Part shown: piece after piece, positions 7,014-7,234 of the stretch
Position numbering within the stretch: the stretch's first letter is position 1
Layout of the letters: each line of letters begins with the position of its first letter
Assembly: GCA_017990305.1 (NCBI GenBank)
Contig: JAGNOB010000079.1
Span: 1 to 7,234, forward strand
Source: Leucobacter sp.
GTDB taxonomy: Bacteria; Actinomycetota; Actinomycetes; Actinomycetales; Microbacteriaceae
Length of the DNA: 7,234 nt
Direction: 5' to 3'
The notes under the pieces: model-generated
Databases searched by the model: none
What the model saw: only the letters and a program-made list of their open reading frames with translations
What the model was told of the DNA's origin: nothing
Translations under genes and position numbers: made by a program

Positions 7014-7019
7014 AGCCTA
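7014..7019 (-). promoter_or_regulatory. Putative -10 box for a leaderless carboxylase transcript
   Basis: Read on the minus strand, TAGGCT fits TANNNT and ends seven bases before the ATG at 7006, so transcription could begin at the start codon. No ribosome-binding site stands at the usual distance. No clear -35 hexamer was found; a weak alternative pair (TTCAGC, 17 bases, TATCCA; positions 7070 to 7042) would give a leader of about 30 bases. Confidence 0.4.
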
Positions 7020-7062
7020 TTCGACAGGCGGTGCCCCCCGTTGGATATTCGTCACAAACCTT

Positions 7063-7080
7063 TTGCTGAATCGTTGCTGA
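7063..7080. repeat. Tandem TTGCTGA direct repeat
   Basis: TTGCTGA occurs at 7063-7069 and 7074-7080, an 11-bp period that puts both copies on about the same face of the helix in the divergent promoter region. It could be a regulator-binding site or contribute -35-like hexamers for the rightward gene. Chance is also plausible. Confidence 0.3.
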
Positions 7081-7109
7081 TGACTACATCGCAGCGGAAA
7101 TGAGCGAGG

Positions 7110-7115
7110 TAGTCT
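7110..7115 (+). promoter_or_regulatory. Possible -10 box for the DUF937-like gene
   Basis: TAGTCT fits TANNNT and would give a leader of about 43 bases before ATG 7165. No -35 element is evident at the standard spacing. Confidence 0.28.
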
Positions 7116-7150
7116 ATGAAGCGTGTGAGTCGCACCCGGCGACACTCGAT

Positions 7151-7156
7151 GGGGGA
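7151..7156 (+). promoter_or_regulatory. Ribosome-binding site of the DUF937-like gene
   Basis: GGGGGA lies eight bases before ATG 7165 and is the strongest Shine-Dalgarno-like sequence in the window. It overlaps the GGATATCC palindrome, so a protein or RNA structure there could block translation. Confidence 0.55.
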
Positions 7157-7164
7157 TATCCAAC

Positions 7165-7234
7165 ATGGCAAACACCAATCCACTTGATGCCCTGCTCTCG
7201 CAGGTGCCGGTCGGCGAGCTCGCCGCAAAGCTTG
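7165..7234 (+). CDS. DUF937-like protein (3' truncated)
   Basis: Only the first 23 codons are in the window. The peptide has NPLDALLSQVPVGELAAKL, which resembles the N-terminus of DUF937 (YidB-like) proteins, where a short helix of the form LLSQ-(I/V)-P-V is followed by a small alpha-helical repeat domain. Family function is unknown. ATG 7165 is supported by a good ribosome-binding site eight bases upstream. It diverges from the carboxylase gene. The family call rests on a very short stretch. Confidence 0.6.
   Translation, partial: MANTNPLDALLSQVPVGELAAKL

Larger units (their letters stand above)
7040..7164. repeat. 9-bp inverted repeat spanning the divergent intergenic region
   Basis: GTTGGATAT (7040-7048) is the exact reverse complement of ATATCCAAC (7156-7164). 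Each copy reads ATATCCAAC in the direction of its own gene: the right copy ends at the base before the DUF937-like start, and the left copy lies 34 bases before the carboxylase start. The right copy also belongs to a perfect palindrome GGATATCC (7154-7161). A shared operator is possible. Confidence 0.4.

Overview
The window is GC-rich (roughly 65 percent by eye), densely coded, and uses GTG starts, overlapping start/stop codons and TANNNT-type -10 boxes. Its gene content points to an actinomycete: an LpdA-type NAD(P)H-quinone oxidoreductase and a fused biotin carboxylase/BCCP subunit of the AccA3/AccBC kind. A Micrococcales member such as one of the Microbacteriaceae fits, but that placement is an impression and not proven from the sequence. 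No RNA gene, mobile element, CRISPR array or clear strong terminator was seen.

Layout. (1) 1-1154, plus strand: the 3' end of an lpdA-like flavoprotein gene, overlapping by one base a gene for a lipid-anchored amicyanin-type blue copper protein. (2) 1208-2188, minus strand: a stand-alone luciferase-like flavin monooxygenase, convergent with the first pair. (3) 2275-4054, plus strand: a tight three-gene operon (GTGA and TGATG overlaps) of unrecognised proteins. Each has a short cytoplasmic N-terminus, one membrane anchor and an exported beta-rich domain, and the three share a similar strand motif. (4) 3958-5220, minus strand: an unrecognised polytopic membrane protein of about 420 residues whose 3' end overlaps the third operon gene antisense by 97 bp. 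It lies 19 bp downstream of (5) 5240-7006, minus strand: the biotin-carrying alpha subunit of an acyl-CoA carboxylase. (6) 7165-7234, plus strand: the first 23 codons of a DUF937-like protein, diverging from the carboxylase gene across a 158-bp intergenic region.

How the genes may work together. The flavoprotein can feed electrons into the quinone pool, and the copper lipoprotein could act as an electron carrier outside the membrane; the pairing is suggestive only. The carboxylase subunit makes carboxybiotin for malonyl-CoA or methylmalonyl-CoA synthesis, which supplies lipid precursors. The three anchored proteins and the convergent membrane protein form the least explained part of the window. 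They may be components of one envelope-associated assembly, but only the position, topology and shared motif support this.

Two genes (2275 and 7006) have a TANNNT hexamer 6-7 bases before the start codon and no ribosome-binding site, which suggests leaderless transcripts.
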